Source of the DNA: an uncultured Bacteroidia bacterium | GTDB lineage: Bacteria; Bacteroidota; Bacteroidia; Bacteroidales; UBA932 | DNA length: 35,723 nucleotides | Direction: 5' to 3' | NCBI GenBank assembly: GCA_902778855.1 | Contig: CACYZM010000023.1 | Coordinates: 1 to 35,723 of the forward strand | Shown here: piece by piece, positions 1-7,361 of the stretch | How positions within the stretch are numbered: position 1 is the stretch's first letter | Layout: every line of letters begins with the position of its first letter | Notes under the pieces: model-generated | What the model was told of the DNA's origin: nothing | Seen by the model: the letters and a program-made list of their open reading frames with translations, nothing else | The model's database searches: none | Translations under genes and position numbers: made by a program

Positions 1-365
1 GCGCCGATGACGATGTATTCGTCGCTGGGGATGGAGGCGGGGAGGTAGCCCACGACATTGCGCACGATAATCGAATCGCGGTAGCGGAAACTCTGGGTAT
101 AGTTCCAGTTCCAGGGCTTGAGCCCGATGTTGCGGAACTGCGAAACGAGGTAATGCTCAGCCAGTTCCTTGCCCGGCGTGCCGGAGGCGCGGCCGTTGGT
201 CATCTCGTGGGCCAGATACTCCACATCCCGCCGGAGATCCTCCACGGCGACCTTGTTCTCGTAGGGGAGGGTGCTCTGTGCCCGCGCCGGTATCATTCCC
301 GCCGGGACGAGTCCGAGAATCAGCAGGATGGCGACTGCAAAGAGTTTGGCACAACTTTTCCTCAT
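1..365 (-). CDS. M28-family secreted peptidase, N-terminal part (runs off left edge)
   Basis: Read on the minus strand from ATG at 365, the frame stays open for 121 codons to the window edge. The first 30 residues are a signal peptide: basic start (MRKSCAK), hydrophobic core, and ARAQ at the cleavage site. The mature part contains DLRRDVEYLAHEMTNGRASG, then a stretch ending VVGYLPASIPSDEYIVIGA. This layout is the typical N-terminus of Bacteroidota M28 zinc aminopeptidases, where the text after IVIGA normally continues into the first metal-ligand motif (HYDH); that part lies outside the window. The expected role is removal of amino acids from peptides in the periplasm or at the surface. It is divergent from the TPR gene and has its own -7 box. 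The family call rests on the N-terminal pattern only, since no catalytic residue is visible. Confidence 0.75.
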   Translation of the reverse strand, partial: MRKSCAKLFAVAILLILGLVPAGMIPARAQSTLPYENKVAVEDLRRDVEYLAHEMTNGRASGTPGKELAEHYLVSQFRNIGLKPWNWNYTQSFRYRDSIIVRNVVGYLPASIPSDEYIVIG

Positions 366-383
366 TTCGTTTCAAAAGATTTG

Positions 384-414
384 CAAAAATAGTAATTTTG
401 CAAAGATGTTCAAA
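384..414 (-). promoter_or_regulatory. Promoter of the M28 peptidase gene
   Basis: On the minus strand, TATTTTTG at 391-384 matches the Bacteroidota -7 consensus TAnnTTTG. TTTG at 414-411 is a -33 box with a 19-bp spacer. The expected start point is about 15 bases before the ATG at 365. The -33 box lies inside the first codons of the divergent TPR gene. Confidence 0.6.
393..400 (+). promoter_or_regulatory. -7 promoter box of the TPR gene
   Basis: TAATTTTG matches TAnnTTTG and is followed by CAAAG and then the ATG at 406, so the transcript would have almost no leader. At the -33 distance only TTTC (370-373) is present, three of four bases. The box is one base away from the opposing -7 box of the peptidase gene. 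Confidence 0.5.
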
Positions 415-2400
415 AAGGGCTTCACCATCCTGCTGCTGCTTGTCGTTTCGCTCGGCACCGCCCGTGCGCAATACGACCTGGACCATTTTTACTACAATGG
501 CCGCCAGTCGCTCATCGACGGCAAGTATGCCCAGGCCATCGAAAGCTTCAACATCCTGGCCCATCTCGACAGCACGGTCTATGAGGCCTATTTCTTCCGC
601 GGCATCGCCAAATACAACCTGGGCGACTTCGTGGGCGCCCAGCGCGACTTCGACCGCACGATCCATTTCAACCCGATCTATACGCCGGCCTACCACTACC
701 GCGCCATCACGCTGAGCCGAATTGGCAAGTACGACGACGCGCTCCGCGACCTCGAGGAAGCGGTGGACCTGCGTCCCGGCTACACGGGCCTCTATTTCAG
801 CCGCGGCGTGACGTATTTCCTCTCGCAGCAGTTCGACAAGGCGGTGCGCGACTTCAACACGTACATCCGCAAGCAGCCGCGTGAAGCCGATGCCTACCTG
901 AACCGCGGCGCGTGCTATCTCTATCTGAAAGACACGACGAAGGCCCTGGAAGATTACAACAAGGCCATCTCGCTCAACCGCTTCGACCCGGAAGGCTACG
1001 TGCGCCGCTCACGCGTGTACGCCATGCAGGAGAACACCGACAAGGCCATCGAGGACCTCGATATCGCCCTGCGGCTCGACAGCACCAACACCTTCGCCTT
1101 CTTCAACCGGGCCATCCTCAAATATGACCGGAAAGACATCGCCGGCGCGCTTGCCGACCTCAACCGCGTGCTCGACGAGGAGCCCGGCAACGCGCTCACG
1201 CTCTACAACCGCGCCCTGATCTACGCCCAGGTGGGCGATCTGCGCGCCGCCCTCGACGACTACGACCGCGTGCTCAACATCAACCCGAACAACGTGCTGG
1301 CCTACTTCAACCGCGCCGCCGTGTTCATGGAGCTGGGCCGCTACCGCGAGGCCATGGACGACTATTCGCAGGCCATCAACCTGTATCCCGATTTCGCGAA
1401 GGCCTATATGAACCGCTCGTACGCCAAGAGCCAGCTCGGGCAGTTCACCTCCGCCAAGCAGGACTACGACATCGCCCAGCGCAAAGTGCGGGAGTACCAG
1501 GCCATGACGGCCGACTCCACGGGCCACGCCGCCTTCGCCGACACGGCCCGCAAGTACGACCGCCTGCTCGCCCTCGACGCCGAGTTCGCCAAGAAGGATT
1601 TCGACAACGAACTGCTGCAGTACCGCGACGTCGACATCCGCCTCAAGCCGCTCTACAAGGTGCAGCCCGCCGACAGCGTGGCTTCGTTCTCTTCCATCGC
1701 CCGGAAGTATGAGGACGAGGTGCTCGACACCTTCATCGCCCAGAGCCCGCTGGCCGTGCGCTTCGCCGCCGCCGGCGTGGCGCCGCCGCGCGACCCGGCC
1801 CGCCTCCGCGAAGAAATGAACCGCCTGACGCGCGCCAACCGCAGCAGCGACAATCTCTTCGCCCGCGCCCTGGTCGAGGCCTGGAGCCGGCAGTTCAACA
1901 CGGCGATGGTCTGCTACGACGAGGCCATCGAGAAGTCGCCCGGAACCTTCTTCTACTACATCAACCGCGGCGCCCTGCAGGCCGAGATGATCGACTTCAT
2001 CTCCTCCATCGAGAACAACGTGCAGGTGCTCACGCTCGACAATTCGAGCACCGTCCGCACGCGCGTTCAGGACCAGGTCACGCGCAGCTACGACTACACC
2101 CCGGCCATCCACGACATGACGCGGGCGGCCGAACTCAATCCCGATTTTCCCTATACGTATTATAACCTCGGCAACCTGTACTGCCTCTCCAACGACCTCC
2201 CCGAAGCCATCGTGCAATACACCCGGGCCATCGACCTGTATCCCTGGATCGGCGAGGCCTACTACAACCGGGGGCTTGTCCTGATCTATCTCAAAGACAA
2301 GGAAAAAGGCTGTATCGACCTGAGTGTGGCCGGCGAGCTCGGCATCCAGGACGCATACGGCGTCATCAAAAAATATTGTAAAACCGAAGAAGAATTGTAA
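406..2400 (+). CDS. Exported tetratricopeptide-repeat (TPR) protein
   Basis: 664 residues. The start at 406 is chosen because it gives a clean signal peptide (MFKKGFTILLLLVVSLGTARAQ, cleavage near residue 21) and follows a -7 box; an upstream in-frame start at 271 would put about 45 unrelated residues in front of it. The mature protein is nearly all TPR units of 34 residues, with repeated patterns such as AYFFRGIAKYNLGDFVGAQRD, AYLNRGACYLYLKDTTKALE and AYYNRGLVLIYLKDKEKGC. Two less regular stretches occur, around residues 370-500 and 550-580. TPR arrays form right-handed superhelices that bind partner proteins; no enzymatic domain is visible. The protein is probably periplasmic, acting as a scaffold. 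The next gene starts two bases after the stop, so the two are likely co-transcribed, but their jobs need not be linked. The partner is unknown. Confidence 0.9.
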   Translation: MFKKGFTILLLLVVSLGTARAQYDLDHFYYNGRQSLIDGKYAQAIESFNILAHLDSTVYEAYFFRGIAKYNLGDFVGAQRDFDRTIHFNPIYTPAYHYRAITLSRIGKYDDALRDLEEAVDLRPGYTGLYFSRGVTYFLSQQFDKAVRDFNTYIRKQPREADAYLNRGACYLYLKDTTKALEDYNKAISLNRFDPEGYVRRSRVYAMQENTDKAIEDLDIALRLDSTNTFAFFNRAILKYDRKDIAGALADLNRVLDEEPGNALTLYNRALIYAQVGDLRAALDDYDRVLNINPNNVLAYFNRAAVFMELGRYREAMDDYSQAINLYPDFAKAYMNRSYAKSQLGQFTSAKQDYDIAQRKVREYQAMTADSTGHAAFADTARKYDRLLALDAEFAKKDFDNELLQYRDVDIRLKPLYKVQPADSVASFSSIARKYEDEVLDTFIAQSPLAVRFAAAGVAPPRDPARLREEMNRLTRANRSSDNLFARALVEAWSRQFNTAMVCYDEAIEKSPGTFFYYINRGALQAEMIDFISSIENNVQVLTLDNSSTVRTRVQDQVTRSYDYTPAIHDMTRAAELNPDFPYTYYNLGNLYCLSNDLPEAIVQYTRAIDLYPWIGEAYYNRGLVLIYLKDKEKGCIDLSVAGELGIQDAYGVIKKYCKTEEEL

Positions 2401-2402
2401 CG

Positions 2403-3311
2403 ATGTCGAACTTATGGCTTTGGACGGCGGTCGGTTCCGCCATTCTGCTGGGTATTTACGACGTGTTCAAGAAGCAGGCTTCGACCCGCAATGATGTCCT
2501 GCATATCCTGTTGTACGCGACGGCGCTGTCGACGCTCCTGCTGTCGCCTTTCATCATCGCCTCGGCGTTCCAGACGGGCTGGTTTGCGGGGACGGTCTTC
2601 GACGTGTCGCAAGGCACCGTCCGCGACCACCTGCTGGTGCTCCTCAAGGCGTGCATCGTCTCGGTGTCCTGGATCACGGGCCTGATGGGCCTCAAGAACC
2701 TGCCCATCACCACGGCCGGCACCATCAAGGCGTCGCGCCCCGTGTTCGTGCTCATCTTTTCGATCATCATCTTCGGCGAACGCCTGAACCTCTGGCAGTG
2801 GGTGGCGGTCATCGTCGCGATGTTCGCGCTCTGGCTGCTGGGTCGCACGAGCAAGCAGGAGGGCGTGGATTTCGTCCGCAACAAGTGGATTTTCTGTATG
2901 TGGGTGGCCGTCATCACGGGCGTGATCAGCGCCCTGATGGACAAGCACCTGATGGGCTCGATGGAGCCGATGTTCGTGCAGGGGTGGTGCAACTTCTATA
3001 TCGCCCTGATCATGGCCGCCATCGTGCTCTTCGGCCGTTTCGCCCACCGCGATTACTACCAGCCCTACAAGCACGACTGGGCCATCTGGCTCATCGCGCT
3101 CTTCATCACGGGATCGGATTTCCTGTATTTCCTCTCGCTCCACAGCAGCGGTGCGATGCTTTCCGTGGTTTCGATGCTGCGCCGCAGCTCGGTCATCATC
3201 ACGTTCGTCTTCGGCGCCATCCTCTTCAAGGAGAAGCGGCTGCGCTCGAAGGGTCTCGCGCTGCTGATCCTGCTGATCGCGATGGCGATCCTGGTGTTCA
3301 GCTCGCGCTAG
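2403..3311 (+). CDS. EamA/DMT-superfamily inner-membrane transporter
   Basis: 302 residues with about ten hydrophobic helices in two repeated halves, the layout of the drug/metabolite transporter (EamA, PF00892) fold. The first half runs from the N-terminus (GSAILLGIYDVFKKQA) to about residue 145 and includes the family-typical ITTAGTIKASRPVFVLIFS followed by FGERLNLWQW. The second half starts near residue 160 and ends with RRSSVIITFVFGAILFKEKR and a last helix. The length matches the family (about 300). Members export or import small metabolites; the substrate cannot be told from sequence. The gene follows the TPR gene by two bases and converges with the next gene, with only 15 bases between the stops and no clear terminator there. 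Confidence 0.88.
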   Translation: MSNLWLWTAVGSAILLGIYDVFKKQASTRNDVLHILLYATALSTLLLSPFIIASAFQTGWFAGTVFDVSQGTVRDHLLVLLKACIVSVSWITGLMGLKNLPITTAGTIKASRPVFVLIFSIIIFGERLNLWQWVAVIVAMFALWLLGRTSKQEGVDFVRNKWIFCMWVAVITGVISALMDKHLMGSMEPMFVQGWCNFYIALIMAAIVLFGRFAHRDYYQPYKHDWAIWLIALFITGSDFLYFLSLHSSGAMLSVVSMLRRSSVIITFVFGAILFKEKRLRSKGLALLILLIAMAILVFSSR

Positions 3312-3326
3312 CGGGTTTCCGGTAAG

Positions 3327-3773
3327 TTAGTTTTCGATGTTGAGCCGGCGCGCGATGCGCTGGGCTGTGCCCTCGTCGGCCGCGTAGCGGACGGCGAGCA
3401 CCAGCAGGATGATGGCGATGATCGGGAAGATCGCTCCGACGGAGAGGGTATAGACCGACGACATTTTTAAGCCCGAAGGAAGTTTCGTGGTGAAGAAATC
3501 CACGAAGATCCAGATCTGGAACCCCAGCAGCACGATGGCGTTGATGATGGCGGTGAACACCTGGTGGAACGGGTTCTTGGCCCCGAGCAGCGTGAGGTCG
3601 GAGAGAATGAACGAAAGGACGATGAAAAGGATGTAAATGAGCCGGTCCACGAAGCGGACGGCATATTCCTGCCCCGTCTCGGGGTTCACGGCGTGACAGA
3701 CGTTCAGGCCCAGGAGTACGATGATCAGCAGCCCCGCTGCCGCGATCAGCCAGTTGTGCGGTTTCTTCCACAT
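3327..3773 (-). CDS. Small four-helix membrane protein, DUF4293-like
   Basis: 148 residues with four hydrophobic segments: about 8-26, 45-63, 74-93 and 105-128. A hydrophilic stretch CHAVNPETGQEYAVRF follows the first helix. The C-terminus is charged (RYAADEGTAQRIARRLNIEN). The size, MWKKP start, four helices and arginine-rich tail fit the Bacteroidota DUF4293 family (PF14126) of inner-membrane proteins with no known function. The start at 3773 is supported by a -7 box only seven bases upstream. Neighbours give no functional hint. The family assignment is by overall pattern and is only moderately certain. Confidence 0.6.
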   Translation of the reverse strand: MWKKPHNWLIAAAGLLIIVLLGLNVCHAVNPETGQEYAVRFVDRLIYILFIVLSFILSDLTLLGAKNPFHQVFTAIINAIVLLGFQIWIFVDFFTTKLPSGLKMSSVYTLSVGAIFPIIAIILLVLAVRYAADEGTAQRIARRLNIEN

Positions 3774-3780
3774 AGTGCTG

Positions 3781-3788
3781 CAAAGATA
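3781..3788 (-). promoter_or_regulatory. -7 promoter box of the DUF4293-like gene
   Basis: The minus strand reads TATCTTTG, a full match to TAnnTTTG, seven bases before the ATG at 3773. A -33 TTTG is not present at the right distance. The leader would be very short or absent. Confidence 0.45.
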
Positions 3789-3792
3789 GCAA

Positions 3793-4827
3793 TTATTTCA
3801 GACAGCGGAGCGGGATGCGCGTGATGACGATCCGCTCCTTGTTTTCCGAATAGGCCACATAGAGGGCGTTTCCGTGGAGGGTGGCCTTGGGATAACTGTA
3901 GCCGAGGGTTTTGTACTTTCCTTCGTATTGTTGCGGCGGGAGGTCGTCCGGGGTGCGGAGCGCCACCGGCGTGGAGAAGGTGATGCCGTCGTCGCTCGTC
4001 GCATAGGCGAGCGTCGTGCGGTCTTTGGCGGGGAGGGGATTCCCGATGTAGAAGGCGCGGCCGTCCGGCAGGTTACCGGCGCACTGTTTCGTCCTTCCGT
4101 CGGGGATTTCGGTCTCCCGGGGTGCGGTCCAGCTTTCGCCGCGGTCGTGGCTTTCGGCGGCGAGTTTTCGGAACGACGAGGCCTGGTCGCGGAAGAACAT
4201 CACCAGCGTCCCGTCGGACCGCCGGTAGAGGCTGGGCTCGATGCCGCGGCTTTGGTTGCCGCGGTCTTCCATCTCGATCCGGCCGACGTGCCAGCCGCTC
4301 CGGCCGGAAGGATCGTCGGAGTAGATGGGGCGGGCCTTGAGGCCGGGGCGGAAGTGGGCGGCGCCCACGAGGCGCCCGTCGGGGAGGGTGTGGATGTCCT
4401 GTTCCAGAATGCCGTCGAGCGGCGTGCCGTCTGCCATCCGGACCGGCCGCAAGGCCGACCAGGCGAAGCCGTCGGACGATGTACGATAATGCGCTGTGCC
4501 GCCTGTTTTGATGTCGGAGAGCAGATTGACGAAGGCGACGAGCGTGTCGCCGAAGACCATCCAGCCGCCGGCGGAGGCGAAGGCCGAGTCGGTGCTGGGC
4601 GCGAGCGTCTGTGGCGCTGCCCAGCGCCGCCCGTCGCGGCTCCGGCTATAGACCAGCTGCGTGTCCGGTGCATCTTCGTCGGTCGCGGAACTCTGCCACA
4701 TACAATACAAATCGCCCTTGAAAAAGACGGGAACGGCGTTGTTGACATAGTGGTCGCCGTCCTCGGCCGGCGCATAGACCGTGACGGTCTCCACTTGCGG
4801 CCGGCAGGCGGAGAGAAGCAGGAGCAA
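3793..4827 (-). CDS. BNR-repeat (sialidase-like beta-propeller) lipoprotein
   Basis: 344 residues from a TTG at 4827. Four Asp-box (SxDxGxxW) motifs mark a six-bladed propeller of the sialidase superfamily: SRDGRRW (near 63), SSDGFAW (117), SHDRGESW (226) and TSDDGITF (278). The segment RGIEPSLYRRSDGTLVMFFR (about 194-213) carries a glutamate where sialidase-like enzymes hold a catalytic or binding acid. True sialidase activity is not shown: the arginine triad cannot be placed with confidence. The N-terminus has a lipobox LSAC with only a very short hydrophobic stretch before it. No ATG or GTG lies in frame upstream before the divergent GH43 start, so the start is uncertain or the signal peptide has been shortened. 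It could act on a side sugar of plant or host glycans. Confidence 0.72.
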   Translation of the reverse strand: MLLLLSACRPQVETVTVYAPAEDGDHYVNNAVPVFFKGDLYCMWQSSATDEDAPDTQLVYSRSRDGRRWAAPQTLAPSTDSAFASAGGWMVFGDTLVAFVNLLSDIKTGGTAHYRTSSDGFAWSALRPVRMADGTPLDGILEQDIHTLPDGRLVGAAHFRPGLKARPIYSDDPSGRSGWHVGRIEMEDRGNQSRGIEPSLYRRSDGTLVMFFRDQASSFRKLAAESHDRGESWTAPRETEIPDGRTKQCAGNLPDGRAFYIGNPLPAKDRTTLAYATSDDGITFSTPVALRTPDDLPPQQYEGKYKTLGYSYPKATLHGNALYVAYSENKERIVITRIPLRCLK

Positions 4828-4850
4828 GGCGTTGTAGAAAACTCCGCCGG

Positions 4851-6812
4851 ATGAAACGCCTCCTTTTTCCGCTCCTTGGGCTGGCCTTGTCAGTGGCCTT
4901 GTCAGTGGCCTTGTCGTTAGCCTTGTCGCTGACCGCGACGGCCCAGCCCCGCTATACCAATCCCATTCTGCATATGGATTACAGCGACCCCGACGTCTGT
5001 CGGGTGGGGGAGGACTACTATATGACGGCCTCTTCGTTCAACTGTTTTCCGGGCCTGCCGATCCTGCATTCGCGCGACCTGGTCCACTGGACGCTGGTCG
5101 GGGCGGCCCTGGCGGATTACGAGCCGGAGTTCCATTCGTCCGTCCAGCACGCCAACGGCGTCTGGGCCCCCGCCATCCGCTATCACGACGGCTGGTTCTA
5201 CATCTTCTGTGGCGACCCCGACCGCGGCATCTTTATGGTCAAGACCCAAGATCCTCGCGGCCGCTGGGAAGACCCCGTCTGGGTAGTCCGCGCCAAGGGT
5301 TTCATCGACCCTTGCCCGCTCTGGGACGAAGACGGCACGGCCTGGCTCTCCCACGCTGCCGCCGGCTCCCGCGCCGGCCTCAAGAGCATCCTCTTCATGG
5401 CCCCGATGTCGCCCGACGGAACCCACCTCCTCGGCCCTTCCCGCATCGTCTACGACGGCCACCGCACACAACCCACGATCGAAGGCACGAAACTTTATAA
5501 ACGCGACGGCTGGTATTACATCTTCGCGCCCGCCGGCGGCGTCAAAACCGGCTGGCAGACCGTCCTCCGTGCGAAACATCCCTACGGCCCCTGGGAAGCG
5601 CGCATCGTGATGGCTTCCGCCCCGGGCACCATCAACGGCCCCCACCAGGGCGGCTGGGTCGAAACCCCCTCCGGCGAAAGCTGGTTCCTCCACTTCCAGG
5701 ACAAAGGCGCCTACGGCCGCATCGTCCACCTCCAGCCCCTAACCTGGCTCCCCGACGCCTGGCCCCTCATCGGCGAAGACCCCGACGCCGACGGCATCGG
5801 CCAACCCGTCTCCTCCTGGCCCATGCCCTCGCTCCACCAAGCCAACCCGCCCGAATCCAACCCGCCCGAATCCCCCGGCACCGCTGCCGCCGCGCCCGGT
5901 TCCGCCGTTGCCGCTGCGCCAGGGGCCGGGATTCTTTCCGACGCGCGCCAGAATCTTTCCGATCCCTCCGCAAGCGTTCGGGATCGAAAGAACCTGTCGC
6001 TCCACCAGGCCACCCCGCCCGAATCCCGGCCCCTCGGCCCCTACGGCCTGCCGCTCGAGTGGCAGTTCCCCGCCGTCCCGTCGCCGTACTGGCATTATGC
6101 CTTGCCTGACGGGGGCGTCCGGCTCTACTCGGTAGAGCAGGCGCAGAAGTCCGCCCCGGAGACGCCGGACTGGCGGCAGATGAAGAACCTGTTGCTCCAG
6201 AAGTTCCCGGCCGAACGATTCACCGTCGTAGCGAAGCTCGTCTTTCATCCCAATCCTCAGCTAGGCGAAAAACTGGAATCCGCTGGCTTCCTCGTCTCCG
6301 GCGACGAACTGGCCGGCTTCAACCTGGTGTCCGCCAAAGACGGCGCCTGCCTCCACTTTTTCATCAGCCGCCCTGAAGGCGATCGCGTAGTGGACGAAGT
6401 GGAAGAAGAAACCGCCTGGATCCCCTACGACGGCAATCGTGAAGCGACGTGCTGGGTAAAACTGGAAGTCCGTCCGAATAATCCTTCGCCCACGTCTTCT
6501 GACCTTGGCAAGATCTCATCTTCCGACCTTGCCACGATCTCGTCTCCCGACGTTGCCACGATGCCGGTTCCCGACGCGATTTGCCGTTTCTTTTATAGCC
6601 TCGACGGGAAACGTTTTGCCGTAGCCGGCGTGCCTTTCATCGCCCGGCCGGAACAGTGGATCGGCGCCAAATTCGGCTTCTTCTGCAACCGCTATGCCCC
6701 CAAGAACGACGCCGGCTGGCTCGACATCCTCGACCTGCGCGTCGTCCCTGAATCCAACCCGCAGTTACCCGCAGTTAAGGTTCAACCCTGTCACCCTCAT
6801 CAGCCCCGGTGA
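4851..6812 (+). CDS. GH43 glycoside hydrolase (subfamily 12-like) with C-terminal beta-sandwich
   Basis: 653 residues. A signal peptide (1-32) is followed by a five-bladed GH43 propeller (about 33-320). The three expected acids are visible: base Asp46 in YSDPDV, pKa-tuning Asp153 in FIDPCPLWDEDG, and acid Glu211 in PTIEGTK. Phrases such as VWAPAIRYHDGWFYIFCGDP and GPHQGGWVET match exported GH43 beta-xylosidase or arabinofuranosidase relatives. A C-terminal concanavalin-like domain (about 395-640) starts GLPLEWQF. The likely substrate is a xylose- or arabinose-decorated plant glycan side chain. The gene is odd in carrying three in-frame repeat expansions: the signal peptide, residues 327-392, and residues 549-576. 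Its stop codon is inside the first unit of the downstream 51-bp array. It sits head-to-head with the BNR gene, 23 bases apart, and no promoter box was found for it. Confidence 0.9.
   Translation: MKRLLFPLLGLALSVALSVALSLALSLTATAQPRYTNPILHMDYSDPDVCRVGEDYYMTASSFNCFPGLPILHSRDLVHWTLVGAALADYEPEFHSSVQHANGVWAPAIRYHDGWFYIFCGDPDRGIFMVKTQDPRGRWEDPVWVVRAKGFIDPCPLWDEDGTAWLSHAAAGSRAGLKSILFMAPMSPDGTHLLGPSRIVYDGHRTQPTIEGTKLYKRDGWYYIFAPAGGVKTGWQTVLRAKHPYGPWEARIVMASAPGTINGPHQGGWVETPSGESWFLHFQDKGAYGRIVHLQPLTWLPDAWPLIGEDPDADGIGQPVSSWPMPSLHQANPPESNPPESPGTAAAAPGSAVAAAPGAGILSDARQNLSDPSASVRDRKNLSLHQATPPESRPLGPYGLPLEWQFPAVPSPYWHYALPDGGVRLYSVEQAQKSAPETPDWRQMKNLLLQKFPAERFTVVAKLVFHPNPQLGEKLESAGFLVSGDELAGFNLVSAKDGACLHFFISRPEGDRVVDEVEEETAWIPYDGNREATCWVKLEVRPNNPSPTSSDLGKISSSDLATISSPDVATMPVPDAICRFFYSLDGKRFAVAGVPFIARPEQWIGAKFGFFCNRYAPKNDAGWLDILDLRVVPESNPQLPAVKVQPCHPHQPR
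4884..4931 (+). repeat. Four tandem 12-bp repeats in the GH43 signal-peptide region
   Basis: Units are GCCTTGTCAGTG (twice, identical), GCCTTGTCGTTA and GCCTTGTCGCTG, at 4884, 4896, 4908 and 4920. They encode the repeated hydrophobic tetrapeptide ALS(V/L). Loss or gain of a unit stays in frame and changes the length of the signal core by four residues. Confidence 0.95.
5829..6026 (+). repeat. 30-bp direct repeats flanking an in-frame insert in the GH43 linker
   Basis: Two copies, 5829-5858 and 5997-6026, are 28/30 identical and encode SLHQANPPES and SLHQATPPES. They are 168 bp (56 codons) apart and enclose Ala/Pro-rich sequence plus a palindrome. The stretch falls between the GH43 propeller and the C-terminal beta-sandwich, where relatives usually have a short linker. 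It looks like a duplication or insertion. Confidence 0.9.
5955..5990 (+). repeat. Palindrome inside the GH43 linker insert
   Basis: CTTTCCGATCCC (5955-5966) pairs with GGGATCGAAAG (5980-5990), with one bulged C and a 13-base loop. A related motif, ATTCTTTCCGA, begins at 5931. This looks like a small REP-like hairpin that has been taken into coding sequence in frame. Confidence 0.6.
6495..6578 (+). repeat. 24-bp tandem repeat (3.5 copies) in the GH43 C-terminal domain
   Basis: Units at 6495, 6519, 6543 and a half unit at 6567 encode SSDLGKIS, SSDLATIS, SPDVATMP and VPDA. The insert sits between two beta-strands (CWVKLEVRPNN and CRFFYSLDGKRF), so it probably forms a surface loop. Confidence 0.9.
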
Positions 6813-7357
6813 GCAGATAACCTTTGATTGCACACCAAAGGGTCTTCCATCCGCCGTCGTGAGCAGGAAGGCCCGTTTTGCACACCGAGGGCCCTCCCGG
6901 CCGGCCTCGGTGAGCAGATAGCCCTCGATTGCACACCGAAGGGGTCTTCCATCCGCCGTCGTGAGCAGGAAGGCCCGTTTTGCACACCGAAGGCCCTCCC
7001 GGCCAGCCTCGGTGAGCAAATAACCCTCGATCGCACACCGAAGGGGTCTTCCGCCCGTCGTCGTGAGCAGGAAGGCCCGTTTTGCACACCGATGGCCCTC
7101 CCGACCGGCCTCGGTGAGCAGATGGCCCTCGATCGCACACCAAAGGGGTCTTCCGTCCGCCGTCGTGAGCAGGAAGGCCCGTTTTGCACACCGAAGGCCC
7201 TCCCGACCGGCCTCGGTGAGCAGATAGCCCTCGATTGCACACCGAAGGGGTCTTCCGTCCGTCATCGTGAGCAGGAAGGCCCGTTTTGCACACCGAAGGC
7301 CCTCTCAACCGACCTTGGTGAGCAGATAGCCCTTGATTGCACACCGAAGGGCAAGGC
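6809..7357. repeat. 51-bp minisatellite, 11 units, alternating A and B types
   Basis: Each unit begins GTGAGCA(G/A): 6809, 6859, 6910, 6961, 7012, 7063, 7114, 7165, 7216, 7267 and 7318. The first unit is 50 bp, the next nine are exactly 51 bp, and the last is incomplete. Odd units (A) continue ATAGCCCTCGATTGCACACC; even units (B) continue GAAGGCCCGTTTTGCACACC. All share TGCACACC, or CGCACACC in two A units, at the same offset. The higher-order period is therefore 102 bp. The GH43 stop codon (6810-6812) is the TGA of the first unit. Because 51 is a multiple of three, several frames are open through the array on both strands, but none has a convincing start, so I treat it as non-coding. Confidence 0.95.
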
Positions 7358-7361
7358 GTAG

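Noticed and set aside
1009-2217. Minus-strand open frame of 402 codons.
   Set aside because: Fully antisense to the TPR gene, with a low-complexity His/Val/Gly-rich translation typical of GC-rich shadow frames.
6809-7357. CRISPR array.
   Set aside because: The sequence between the conserved blocks is not unique spacer material; it is repeated with the same A/B alternation, and no cas gene is near.
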